Source: Streptomyces sp. AC558_RSS880
GTDB lineage: Bacteria; Actinomycetota; Actinomycetes; Streptomycetales; Streptomycetaceae
NCBI RefSeq assembly: GCF_019049255.1
Contig: NZ_JAGMUJ010000112.1
Location: 1 to 41,548 of the forward strand
DNA length: 41,548 bases
Reading direction: 5' to 3'
In this document: piece by piece, positions 32,895 through 41,457 of the stretch
How positions within the stretch are numbered: the stretch's first letter is position 1
Layout: every line of letters begins with the position of its first letter
Notes under the pieces: model-generated
The model's database searches: none
Told to the model about the DNA's origin: nothing
The model's input: the letters and a program-made list of their open reading frames with translations, nothing else
Made by a program: the position numbers and the translations under genes

Positions 32895-33303
32895 CCGGGA
32901 GCGAGCACGTGGGGGAGTGGAGTTGCCCAGTTCTCGCTTCGCGTGACGAATGTGCGCCGATCGCCGGGGAGCTCGGTGCCCCAGCTGGTGATGGCGATCG
33001 GCTGGTCACCGGTGTTGACCGCCTCCACGCTGACGAAATGATCGCCCAGGTCCTGGCTCCCGTCGGGCAGGTCGTACACAGGAATGGAATTGGAGACCTG
33101 GAGGACGACCCGGGGGCCTACGGGAGCGGGCAGGTAGCTCGCGATGTGGAAGCGGCTCTCCTGCTGGTTGTGGTTTCCGACCTGCAGAGCGGCGGGGCCG
33201 TTGAAGGTGTTGCCGACCACGCCTTGGCGGGCCGCGAATTCCTGCTGCTCGGCCACCAGTGCCTGAAGCTCGGTCACGACCTGCCGCTGCTCGGAGTCCT
33301 CAG
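32895..33303 (-). pseudogene. Small coiled-coil protein with RHIM-like motif, split by a transposon
   Basis: After removing the transposon (33304-36558) and one CTCAG duplication, the gene begins GTG GCT GAG at 36567-36559 and continues at 33298 as DSEQRQVVTELQALVAEQQE (coiled coil), then NTFNGPAALQVGNHNQQ and a C-terminal beta-rich domain (VVLQVSNSIPVYDLPDGSQD, VSVEAVNTGDQPIAITSWGT, RTFVTR). LQVGNHN fits the RHIM core pattern (hydrophobic-Q-hydrophobic-G-x-x-N) used in amyloid signalling. The 3' end runs into the MBL remnant near 32895, so the gene is broken at both ends. Its original partner is not visible. Confidence 0.65.
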
Positions 33304-33410
33304 CTTGTTCTTTTTCTTCCGGCCTCGAACGGTGCCTCGAACTGGGTCGCTCACCTGGGGATTCTCCGGACGCGGGGGCGGCCTTCGTCTGATCCTGTGC
33401 TCCGACCAAG

Positions 33411-34729
33411 GTGCACGTGATCAAGACGAAGGCCGTGAGGGTGAGTCTGCTGCCTGATGCTGTCCGGAGGGAATCGTTCGCGGAAGCGTCACGCTTCCGG
33501 GGTGACTTCTACGAGTGTCTGACCGCCCGGCGCGACGAGTTGTTCGAACTCGCCGACGCGGTGTTGTGTGCGGATGGTGCGGTGAAGCCCCCTGTGGATC
33601 TGACGCTGTTGCCCGAGCACCGGCGTGGGCACGGAGCGATGTACGGCGGTCTGAACCACGGCCGGATCGACACCGGCGGACTGCGGACGGTGCTGGCCGG
33701 GTTGTCGCTGCCGCGTTTCGACGGCGGGCGCCTGGTCCTGGCGGTCGATGTGTCGCCGTGGCTGCGTTCGGACGCACCGTGCTCGGCGGAGCGGCTGTTC
33801 TGCCACGTCTACGGCCGGGCGAAGACGGCGTCGCAGTTCATCCCGGGCTGGCCCTACTCCTTCGTGGCCGCGCTGGAGCCGGGCGCCACGTCCTGGACCG
33901 CGATCCTGGACGCGGTCCGGCTCGGCCCGGCGGACGACGCGACCGCGATCACCGCCGCCCAGTTGCGGGGAGTCGTCGAGCGACTCATCACCGCGGGGCA
34001 GTGGCAGAACGGGGACCCACATATCGTGATCGTCAGCGACGCCGGCTACGACGTCACTCGCCTGGCCTGGGTCCTGCGCGACCTGCCCGTCGAACTGGTC
34101 GGCCGGGTCCGCTCTGACTGCGTGATGCGCCTGCCGAAGCCGCCCCGCCGGCCGGGGACGAACGGCCGGCCGCCCAAGCACGACCCGGAGTTCCGCTTCA
34201 CCAAGCCGGAGACCTGGCCTGAGCCTGCGATCACCACGGTCACCGGCACCGCCAATTACGGCAAGGCCGAGACCCAGGCGTGGGACCGGGTCCACCCCCG
34301 GCTCACCCACCGCTCCTCATGGCTCGACCATGAAGGCGAACTTCCCTTGGTGGAAGGCACGTTGATCCGGCTGAAGGTCGAGCATCTATCGAAGGACCGG
34401 GATGCCCCGCCGGTGTGGCTATGGTCCTCGAAGATCGGTGCCACCCCGGACGACGTGGACCGTTTCTGGCAGGCGTTTCTCCGCCGCTTCGATCTGGAGC
34501 ACACCTTCCGCTTCGCGAAGCAGACCCTTGGCTGGACCACCCCGAAACTCCGCACTCCCGAGGCGGCGGACCGCTGGACCTGGATCCTGATCGTTGCTCA
34601 CACCCAGCTCCGGCTGGCCCGGACACTCGCCACGGACCTCCGCCGGCTCTGGGAGAAACCCACCGCCCTCGACCGGCTCACCCCGGCCCGGGTCCGCCGG
34701 GGGTTCAGGAACATCCGCTCCCACCTCGC
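33411..34729 (+). pseudogene. NF041680-type DDE transposase, split (continues 36393-36546)
   Basis: N-terminal VRVSLLPDAVRRESFAEASR, LPEHRRGHGAMYGGLNHGRI, Asp in LVLAVDVSPWLRSDAPCSAE, IPGWPYSFVAALEPGATSW, Asp in VIVSDAGYDVTRLAWVLRDL, and Glu in RFDLEHTFRFAKQTLGWTTP. At HLA (34729) an IS1182 element interrupts; deleting it restores HLACPARVPKPRGTGPGRPP and ...VGKTVKRPETL to the stop at 36544-36546. Without repair the frame ends at 34850 with foreign residues. Start taken at 33411 (GTG); the family name is recalled, not searched. Confidence 0.85.
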
Positions 34730-36388
34730 GAGGCTGTCGCACGGCTCCTGCCCGGTGAAGGTCAAGAGCGATTTGTTGTTCGGTTCCGAGGATCAAGGAA
34801 GCGTCGGAATCTTGGTTGGTGGGGCGGAACTTCTTGTCGTGCGACCGTGAACATGATCTTGAGATGCCGCGGGATGTGCGGGAGTGGCTGCCGCCCGAGC
34901 ACCTGTGCTGGAAGGTGCTCGACATCGTCGAGCTGCTTGACCTGTCGGCGTTCGAGAACAGCTACCGTGATGACGGGCGGGGAGGTGCGGCCTACCCTCC
35001 CGCGAGCCTGATCGCGTTGCTCCTGTACTGCTACAGCAAGGGAATACGTTCCTCCCGTCGCATCGAGCAGGCTTGCTGGGACGATGTGGGCTGCCGGATC
35101 ATCACCGCGAACCGCCGAGTGGACCACGCCACCGTCGCGCGGTTCGTCCGACGCCACCGTGCCGCCCTCAACTCGCTGTTCGTGCAGGTGCTGGCGCTGT
35201 GCGGCCGACGTGGCCTGGTCGATCTCTCTGCGGTCGCCGTCGACGGCTCACCGATGGACGCGAACGCCTCACGCGACGCCAACCAGCGGCTCCAGCGCCT
35301 GGAGGAGACCGCCTCCCAGTGCGAGAAGGAGATCCACGCGCTGATGGAAGATGCAGCCGACCACGCGCTGAGCGTCGAGGCCGATGGTTCGACAGCACAG
35401 GGCGATGGTGAGGACGCGTGCGACAACTGGCCTCGCTTGTCCCGGCTGTGTGACCGACTCACCAGATCCCGCTTGGCCAAGGACAGACTGCATGAACGGG
35501 CCATGCCCTCACCCACGGAGATCCGGATCAAGGTCGAAGCCGCCGAGCGGATGGTGGCCCGCGCGGAGAAGCGCCTGGCCGCGGAGACCGAGGCTCACCA
35601 GGAGAAACTGAGGAGGTACGAGCTCCGTGTCCGAGAGGACCGGGCGGCAGGACGTCGTGGAGCGAACGGACGTCCGCCGGTCCCGATGGAGCGCAAGACC
35701 TCCTCGTGCGCCAGCGAACGCGACTGGTAAAGATGCGGGCCTGGCTGGAGCGGGCGCGCACACCCCGACCCGTCCCATCCCCGGAGTCCCGTGCTTGCCT
35801 GAGCGATCCCGACTCCAGGCTAATTCCCGGCAAACGCGGCGGCTACCTGCAGGGATACAACATCCAGATCGTCTGCGCCCGTCGTCAGTTCCTGCTGGCC
35901 ATCGAAGCGCACGACAATCCCTCGGACAGGACGGCCCTCGTTCCGATGGTGAAGAAAACGCAGCACAATCACCAGGCCGCACGACTCCCCGGCGACATCC
36001 AACTCTGGCTCGCTGACAGCGGATACGCTTCCGCCGCGTCCTTCGAGACCCTCGCCGACCTCCCGCTACTGGTCTCGGTCACCAGCGATGCTGACCAGGC
36101 AGGCTTTCCCGCGAAACGCCAGCAGGCCCCTGCCGGCCAGCAGGACATGGCGGCCCGCCTTGCCACCCCGACAGGACGGGCCCAGTACCGTCAATGCAGT
36201 GCCCTGGTCGAGCCGGGATTCGCCCAGATCTTCCAACGCTTCGGACGACACCTCAACTACCGCGGCCGCCACGCGGTGGACGCCGAGATCAAGCTCCTCG
36301 GCACAGTGCACAACCTCAACAAACTCATCAAGCACACGCCCAAGAATCGCTCTTGACCTTCACCGGGCAGGAGCCGTGCGACAGCCTC
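34730..36388 (+). mobile_element. IS1182-family element with 44-base perfect ends
   Basis: The two ends (34730-34773 and 36345-36388) are perfect inverted copies starting GAGGCTGTCGCACGG. TCGC flanks both sides (34726-34729, 36389-36392). Length 1659 bases. Nested in the transposon at 33304. Confidence 0.95.
34816..36356 (+). pseudogene. IS1182-family transposase, one frameshift
   Basis: The N-terminal DUF772-type domain (MPRDVREWLPPEHLCWKVLD, YPPASLIALLLYCYSKGIRS, HATVARFVRRHRAALNSLF), Asp in AVAVDGSPMDANASRDANQ, then a coiled-coil insert with EKEIHALMEDAA and AERMVARAEKRLAAETEAHQ. Near 35695-35705 the frame shifts; it continues with VRQRTRLVK, PGKRGGYLQGYNIQIV, Asp in QLWLADSGYASAASF and Glu region DAEIKLLGTVHNLNKLIKHT. 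Joined length would be about 515 residues, normal for IS1182. TTG 34816 or ATG 34864 start. Inactive unless the shift is programmed or an error. Confidence 0.85.
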
Positions 36389-36636
36389 TCGCCTGCCCGG
36401 CCCGTGTTCCCAAACCCCGAGGCACCGGCCCCGGACGGCCACCCGGCGCCAAGAACCAGCGCCGAGCACCCCGCTACGAGGTCGGCAAGACCGTCAAACG
36501 CCCCGAGACCCTCAAGGCCATCGGCAAACCCGGCCGATCTTGGTAGATAAAGAACAAGCTCAGCCACCCTGAGGCTTCCCTGACGCAGTGCTGCGGTTCA
36601 TAGTGAGAGCAGTACTCCTGCGCAACGGAGGCGGTC

Positions 36637-36792
36637 ATGCTCCTCCTCGGCATCATCCTGCTGGTCGTCGGCTTCGTCACCGGCATATCGATCCTGTGGA
36701 CGATCGGAATCATCCTCGCGGTCATCGGCGCGATCTTGTGGATCATGGGCTCCATGGGGCACGCCGTCGCCGGGCGCCGGCACTACTGGTGA
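36637..36792 (+). CDS. Tiny two-helix membrane protein (DUF6131-like)
   Basis: A 51-residue protein: MLLLGIILLVVGFVTGISIL, then WTIGIILAVIGAILWIMGSM and a basic-polar tail AVAGRRHYW. Two hydrophobic helices fill nearly the whole chain. It resembles the small actinobacterial DUF6131 family, whose role is unknown. AACGGAGGCG provides an excellent ribosome site. It diverges from the original start of the split coiled-coil gene 70 bases away. Confidence 0.8.
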   Translation: MLLLGIILLVVGFVTGISILWTIGIILAVIGAILWIMGSMGHAVAGRRHYW

Positions 36793-37370
36793 TCTCCCGG
36801 AACACGAACTGAACCCGGCGGCGATCCCAGGCAGGGCCCGGCGCACTCGCCCAAATGTCCTCCAGCGCGTGCAGGGGACGCGTTGGGCGGGGGTGTGGGC
36901 GGGGTGCCATACAGAGATGCAAGCCAGAGACTCCCAACACACCGCAGGACATCGCGCCGCCGCCGTCGCCTTCCCCATGGAGCAACCGGGACCCACCTAC
37001 GGCCCCGAACCGGCCTTCCGGGCGCGACCGACGGCTCTCCTCGGGTTGCACACGGTTCATCTCACGCCTGCTGCGACCAAGCCCCGCCTGCTGGCCGAGG
37101 GCCAACCTGAGCGGGCCGGTCCGGCTCGCCGCAGGTGCCGGCGACAGCACTGGAACTGGTGATGCGTGCGCGAGGGCCGTGTGCGATCAGTACCCCTCGG
37201 AGCTGGACGGCAGGACTTCACCATCGCACGTTGCTGCTTCTCACCGGCACAATCAGCAGGGGGTGCGGCAAGGAGGGCGGTGGCCGCCGGGTGGTAGGGG
37301 GCCAGCACCACCCCCGTCCGGGCAGCCAGCTGGATGGTCCGCGGCGCCGGCCTTCCGTAGCGTTCCGGCC
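36793..37370. other. Upstream region of the serine hydrolase, no gene recognised
   Basis: Open frames on both strands are long because of GC content but show no domain. No long inverted repeat was spotted. The promoter of the serine hydrolase presumably lies here. Confidence 0.4.
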
Positions 37371-38621
37371 ATGGAGATCACGAAGAGTGCGCGGTGGGGC
37401 CGGTCCGGACGGTGGCGTGCGGGGCTGGCCGTGGCCGGGGCCGCCGCAATCGGGACCGCATCGCTTCTCGGGCCGGGTACCACGGCCGAGGCCATGGGCG
37501 GCGGGGACGCGCGGTCGCGGCTGCAGCGGGACGCGGACGCGGTACGGGACACGGGAGCCACCGGGCTGACGGTGCTCGCCCGGGACGCGGCCGGGCGCGA
37601 GACGCAGGCCAGGTCCGGCACTGCGAGCCTGAAGGACGGGGGCCGGGTGCCCTTCGACGCCTACTACCGCATCGGCAGCGACACCAAGACCTTCACGGCC
37701 GTGGCCGCGCTCCAGCTCGTCGGCGAGGGCACGCTGAGCCTGGACGACACCGTCGAGCAGTGGCTGCCCGGGGTGGTCGCCGGCAACGGCAACGACGGCA
37801 GCCGCATCACCCTGCGCAACCTGCTCCAGCACACCAGCGGCCTGGCCAATTACACGGACATCGCCTTCGAGGACCCGGCAGAGCTGACGCCCGAGCGCCT
37901 CCACGCACAGCGGTTCCGCTCGCAGACCCCCGAGGAGCAGGTCGCCGTGGCGATGGAGCGCGCCCCCGGCTGGCTGCCGGACGCGGACGATCCGGGCGCC
38001 GAGACGCAGTGGGCGTACTCCAACACCAACTACGTGCTGCTCGAGATGGTCATCGAGAAGGCCACTGGCAACCCCTGGGCGCAGGAGGTGCACGACCGGA
38101 TCATCGAGCCGCTGGGGCTGCGCCGCACGCTGATACCGGACACCTCGCCGTACGTGCCGATGCCGACGGCCGCCGGGTACACGCAGTTCCCCGGCCGGGA
38201 CGACCTCACCGACACCACGCTGGCCGTGGGCGGCGGCGCGGACGGCGGCATCATCAGCACCACCCGCGACATGAACACCTTCCTGCGCGCTCTGATGGGC
38301 GGTCGGCTGCTGCCGCCGGAGCAGCTGGAGCAGATGCGCACCACCGTCCCGGCGCCCGGCTACGCCACCGACGGCAGGACCCGCTACGGGCTCGGCCTCG
38401 CCTGGCGCCCGGCCGAGAGCTGCGGGGGCGGGATCTGGTACCACGGCGGCACGTCCTTCGGCACCGCCTCCGAGACCGCCGTCACGCCCGACGGCCGGGT
38501 GTCGGCCGCGGCCGCTGTCTTCACCACGCGCTTCGGTGACGAGAAGCGCTTCCTCGAGCAGGCGGAGGCCGCGGTCCGCCTGCTGGACCGGGCGGTGTGC
38601 GGCGACCGGAAGCGCGGGTGA
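37371..38621 (+). CDS. Exported serine hydrolase, beta-lactamase/DD-peptidase fold
   Basis: A 416-residue protein with an N-terminal export signal (RWRAGLAVAGAAAIGTASLL, likely cleavage after AEA). Class C-type motifs: SDTK with Ser103 and Lys106, YSN with Tyr216 and Asn218, and HGG at 358-360. LLQHTSGLANYTD is the usual family signature. It acts outside the membrane as a D-Ala-D-Ala carboxypeptidase, esterase or beta-lactamase-like enzyme; which is not decidable. ATG 37371 was chosen because the signal peptide starts there; the ribosome site is weak. Intact and single. Confidence 0.85.
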   Translation: MEITKSARWGRSGRWRAGLAVAGAAAIGTASLLGPGTTAEAMGGGDARSRLQRDADAVRDTGATGLTVLARDAAGRETQARSGTASLKDGGRVPFDAYYRIGSDTKTFTAVAALQLVGEGTLSLDDTVEQWLPGVVAGNGNDGSRITLRNLLQHTSGLANYTDIAFEDPAELTPERLHAQRFRSQTPEEQVAVAMERAPGWLPDADDPGAETQWAYSNTNYVLLEMVIEKATGNPWAQEVHDRIIEPLGLRRTLIPDTSPYVPMPTAAGYTQFPGRDDLTDTTLAVGGGADGGIISTTRDMNTFLRALMGGRLLPPEQLEQMRTTVPAPGYATDGRTRYGLGLAWRPAESCGGGIWYHGGTSFGTASETAVTPDGRVSAAAAVFTTRFGDEKRFLEQAEAAVRLLDRAVCGDRKRG

Positions 38622-38644
38622 CCAGAGGCGCACACCCGCAGAAG

Positions 38645-38746
38645 ACACCGCTTGATTTCTTCGATAGGAGTCGCGTAGTCGGAAGCGTGGGCCCACAACA
38701 GGTCCACTCGATCGGTTCTCAGACGTCGCAGGCTCGCCTCCAGCGA
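38645..38746 (-). pseudogene. Aldo/keto reductase, internal fragment
   Basis: SLEASLRRLRTDRVDLLWAH then ASDYATPIEEIKR is the conserved middle of aldo/keto reductases (SL.rL.tdyvDL...H..D..tp.eE). Only ~34 residues remain, joined directly to an IS1380 transposase at 38746/38747. Confidence 0.7.
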
Positions 38747-39060
38747 TTCGCGTACTGCGGCGCGGAGGGCGGTCAGGGCCCGTATCCCGCCGACGGCGAG
38801 GGTGTCGACGAGCCGGGAGACGGTCGGGTCGGAGGCGACCGGCCCGAACACGGCCGGATCGGCCCGCAGCATCGCGACATCGGCCAGGCAGTCCCCGCCC
38901 AGCACCACCGCGAGCGCCACATCCAGCAGCACCTTGCCTGGACCCTGCACCGCCCGGGCCTTGCGCCACGGCGCGAACGCCACCGATAGCGCCTTGTGCA
39001 GGCCGGTCTTGCGGACCGTCTCCACCAGCAGCACGGCCTCGGCCTGCGAGTGAACCGCTC
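38747..39060 (-). pseudogene. IS1380-family transposase, N-terminal fragment
   Basis: VLLVETVRKTGLHKALSVAF, then GKVLLDVALAVVLGGDCLAD, VAMLRADPAVFGPVASDPTV and SRLVDTLAVGGIRALTALRA match the IS1380 N-terminal domain. The DDE core is missing; the frame passes into an aldo/keto reductase scrap. The 5' end abuts the palindrome at 39051. Confidence 0.8.
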
Positions 39061-39091
39061 CGGGTTCGATGGAGGCTCCCGGAGCGGTTCA
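39051..39091. repeat. 14-base palindrome, probable IS3 end
   Basis: TGAACCGCTCCGGG and CCCGGAGCGGTTCA form perfect arms around a 13-base loop. The left arm plus TTCGATGGAG closely matches the IS3 terminus at 13983, suggesting the two ends of such an element left behind. Confidence 0.6.
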
Positions 39092-39233
39092 GTCTGTTGT
39101 GGCCGGGTAACCGGGAGACCAGCCACCAGGTCCTTGCCGATTTCATGATGCCCGCGTTCGTCACCGGGAGTTCAGGTACGTGTCGTAGCGTTCGGCCGCC
39201 AGGCGGATGTTGATCGGGAAGGCGCGGGTCGTG

Positions 39234-39812
39234 ATGGCTTCCACGCTGTTCGATGTGCTGGGGAACGAGTGGTTCTGCGTGACCGCGGTCCGGAGTCTGG
39301 GGGAGGCGGACGTATTGGCCCGGCTGGGTGCCGTCGGCCCGGATCCGCTGCCCCGGTATCCCATCGACGGTGTGGCTGAGCACTACAGCCTGGGCAGCTG
39401 GGCGGTGCGAGTCTACTGCCCGGAGGGGACGGGTTGGGCGTATGTGTTCGATGCGCTCCCGCAGGTGGGTGTCCCGTTCAGGGAGCCGGTGCTCAAGGAG
39501 CTGTCCAGGGGCACGGAAGCGGTGTCCGTGTGGAAGTTCCTCGACGGCACCACTCGGGTGGCGCACGCCCGTGATGGGGAGATTCTCGCCCTGTTCGACT
39601 CGTGGAAGTTTGACCCGGCGTCCGGGACGGATCCGGACCGGCTCAACCGGGCCCTGGAGCGGGTCGGCTTCTTCTTGGACGAGCCGGGTGACGACTTCTC
39701 TGATCCGGCTGCCGCTCTGGAGGCGGTGGAGAGCGAGTTCGGCCTGGTGGTGGACCCGCGGGAAGTGGCGGGGCCGCTGCCGACGGTCGTCATTCCCGTA
39801 CGGGTCGACTGA
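39234..39812 (+). CDS. DUF6461-like protein
   Basis: A 192-residue soluble protein: ASTLFDVLGNEWFCVTAVRS, LARLGAVGPDPLPRYPID, EGTGWAYVFDALPQVGVPFR, KFLDGTTRVAHARDGEILAL and FDSWKFDPASGTDPDRLNRA resemble the DUF6461 family (function unknown, widespread in Streptomyces). GTG 39231, ATG 39234 and ATG 39207 are in frame; ATG 39234 is chosen because homology starts there and GGGAAGG lies upstream. Acidic C-terminal region. No clear operon partners. Confidence 0.75.
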   Translation: MASTLFDVLGNEWFCVTAVRSLGEADVLARLGAVGPDPLPRYPIDGVAEHYSLGSWAVRVYCPEGTGWAYVFDALPQVGVPFREPVLKELSRGTEAVSVWKFLDGTTRVAHARDGEILALFDSWKFDPASGTDPDRLNRALERVGFFLDEPGDDFSDPAAALEAVESEFGLVVDPREVAGPLPTVVIPVRVD

Positions 39813-39833
39813 CCAACCAGCAGCGGCCGCCGG

Positions 39834-40797
39834 TTAGAAGGTCACCTTCAGCCAGAAGCCGTCATTGTCAGCCAGACGCGCGCTCTTGATGAAAACTCCG
39901 TAGGTACCGCCCAGGTCGGAGTTGAGATTGCCGGGGATGTGGCCGCGCACGCACTTCTCCTCCCCGGTGAACGGGCCGACAGGAGTGATCGTGGGCCAGT
40001 CGGTGGCGTTGTCACCTGTGTTGCCGGCGCGGACAGCGGTCACCTGGGCGCAGTCCTTACCGTGAGTGACGCCGTTGAGGGCACCGCTCTCGTAGGTGCC
40101 GGCGAAGGGGAACTCGTCACAGGTGTCGTCCGTGATCGCCGGGTCCTTGGTGAACTTGCTCTTGTCGCAGATCGCCCGGCGGTTGGCCTTCTGGTCCGAG
40201 TCATTCTGAAGTCGGTGCAGCGGCGCGCCGGTGTCCTTGAGCCCTCAGTGCCCTGAAAGATTCTGCTGCGCCCAGTCGATCATGTCGGCGGATGACCCGT
40301 ACTCGGCGCGTGAGACGAACAGGGTTGGGGTGGTCCAGGGCACGACACAGCCGGAGGTGTTGGCGATGGAGAGCTTGTCGTCGCAGCGTACTTCGGAGCC
40401 CCAGCTGATCGGCGGTGTGAGCTGATCGGCGTTGGGAGCGTCGATGTCGAGCTCGTAGGTCACGTCGAGGTAGTCGTACGTCGTCGTGGGTGTGTCGGAG
40501 ATCGTGTACGTCTTCTCCAGTCGCTGTCCCACGCTGATCGGCTGCTTGGTCCATAACGTGGTGCTGCCGGGACTGCAGGTGGGTGCGCACTTGGTGGTCC
40601 AGGTGATGGTCAGCGGCGGGAGGTCGCCCGTCGACTTCAGCATCACGAGCTGGTCGGTTTCGCTCCACTGCAGGCTGGTGGTGGACAGGTCCATCTGCTG
40701 GGCGGTGGCGAACAGTGCGGTACCGGCGATCTTGCCGTCGTTGTCGAAGTAGGTGTACTTCACGTTGGGATCGATCTGGCACTGAGGTTGATCCCCG
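39834..40797 (-). pseudogene. NucA/NucB-type secreted nuclease-like protein, beheaded, internal stop
   Basis: The frame holds a beta-rich region (QMDLSTTSLQWSETDQLVML, TTKCAPTCSPGSTTLW, YLDVTYELDIDAPN), then WAQQNLSGH followed by TGA at 40245-40247, and continues in the same frame as GLKDTGAPLHRLQNDSDQKA, DDTCDEFPFAGTYESGALNG and KSARLADNDGFWLKVTF. CDEFPFAGTYESG is the catalytic-region signature of NucA/NucB-like deoxyribonucleases. The TGA sits where family members have Trp (GHWGL). The 5' end, including any signal peptide, is replaced by an IS3 element at 40798. Confidence 0.65.
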
Positions 40798-41457
40798 GGA
40801 GTGGACACCGGGTTTCATGCGACGAGTGACAGCGTACGTGAGGTGGTCAGTTGCTGTTCGAACTCGGCTGGCGCGATGTAGCCGAGAGCGGAGTGGCGGC
40901 GGCGCCGGTTGTAGTACGACAGCCACTTGAACAACTCCAACCGCGTCTGCGCCTTGGAGATCCAGCGCCTCCCGTGGAACAACTCGCGCTTGAGGCTCTG
41001 GAAGAACGACTCGGCGAGGGCATTGTCATAACTCGAGCCGACGCGGCCCATACTGCGGCGGATGCCGTGCCGGCGGCAGACCTCGTCGAAGGCGGCCGAG
41101 CGATATTGCGCGCCCCTGTCCGTGTGAAAGACGACGCCATGAACCTGGCCGCCGCGGGAGGCCACGGCCATCTCGATCGCGTCGGTGACCAGCGAGGTGC
41201 GCATGTGGTCCGCGATCGACCAGCCGATCACGCGCCGCGAGCAGATGTCGATGACCGTGGCGAGATACAGCCAGGAAGAGCCGACGGCGACGTACGTTAT
41301 GTCGCCGCACCACTTGGTGTTCAGCACGTCCGCCGTGAAGTCGCGCATCACCAGGTCGGGCACGGGCGGGGCCGTCTTGTCCTGGATCGTCGTGCGCTTC
41401 TTGCGCCGCAGATGACGGCCGACGATGTGGTTGATCCTCATCAGCCGGCTCACGCGC
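40798..41457 (-). mobile_element. IS3-family element, partial second copy
   Basis: The outer end GGAGTGGACACCGGG matches 14511. The orfB coding region follows with high similarity to the copy at 14528. It is cut near 41453-41458, where another transposase sequence begins. Confidence 0.85.
40815..41453 (-). pseudogene. IS3 orfB transposase, C-terminal 213 residues
   Basis: RLMRINHIVGRHLRRKKRTT leads into the catalytic core: Asp in TKWCGDITYVAVGSSWLYLA, Asp in VVFHTDRGAQY, and Glu in SSYDNALAESFFQSLK, ending QQLTTSRTLSLVA. The DDE residues are all present, unlike in the sister copy at 14528, but orfA and the N-terminal HTH are missing past 41453. Inactive. Confidence 0.85.

Larger units (their letters stand above)
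33304..36558 (+). mobile_element. NF041680-type transposon with CTCAG target duplication
   Basis: Ends CTTGTTCTTTTTCTTCC (33304) and, inverted, CTTGTTCTTTATCTACC (36558) differ at two of 17 bases. CTCAG flanks both sides (33299-33303 and 36559-36563). Without the nested IS1182 element (34730-36388) and its duplication the transposon is about 1.59 kb. It split the small coiled-coil gene right after its third codon. Confidence 0.8.

Noticed and set aside
32870..32935. A second REP-like palindrome at the coiled-coil/MBL junction.
   Set aside because: Only a GGGGGAG core is present and it is explained by the coding sequence HVLAPGA; no hairpin like that at 16735.
33304..33450. A transmembrane-looking segment (RLTLTAFVLITCTLVGAQ) upstream of the coiled-coil protein.
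   Set aside because: It is the antisense of the transposase start inside the transposon; the CTCAG duplication shows the native gene starts at 36567.
37218..39566. Very long open frame of about 780 codons on the minus strand.
   Set aside because: It is antisense to the serine hydrolase; composition is that of a GC-driven shadow with no domain except the IS1380 and reductase scraps.
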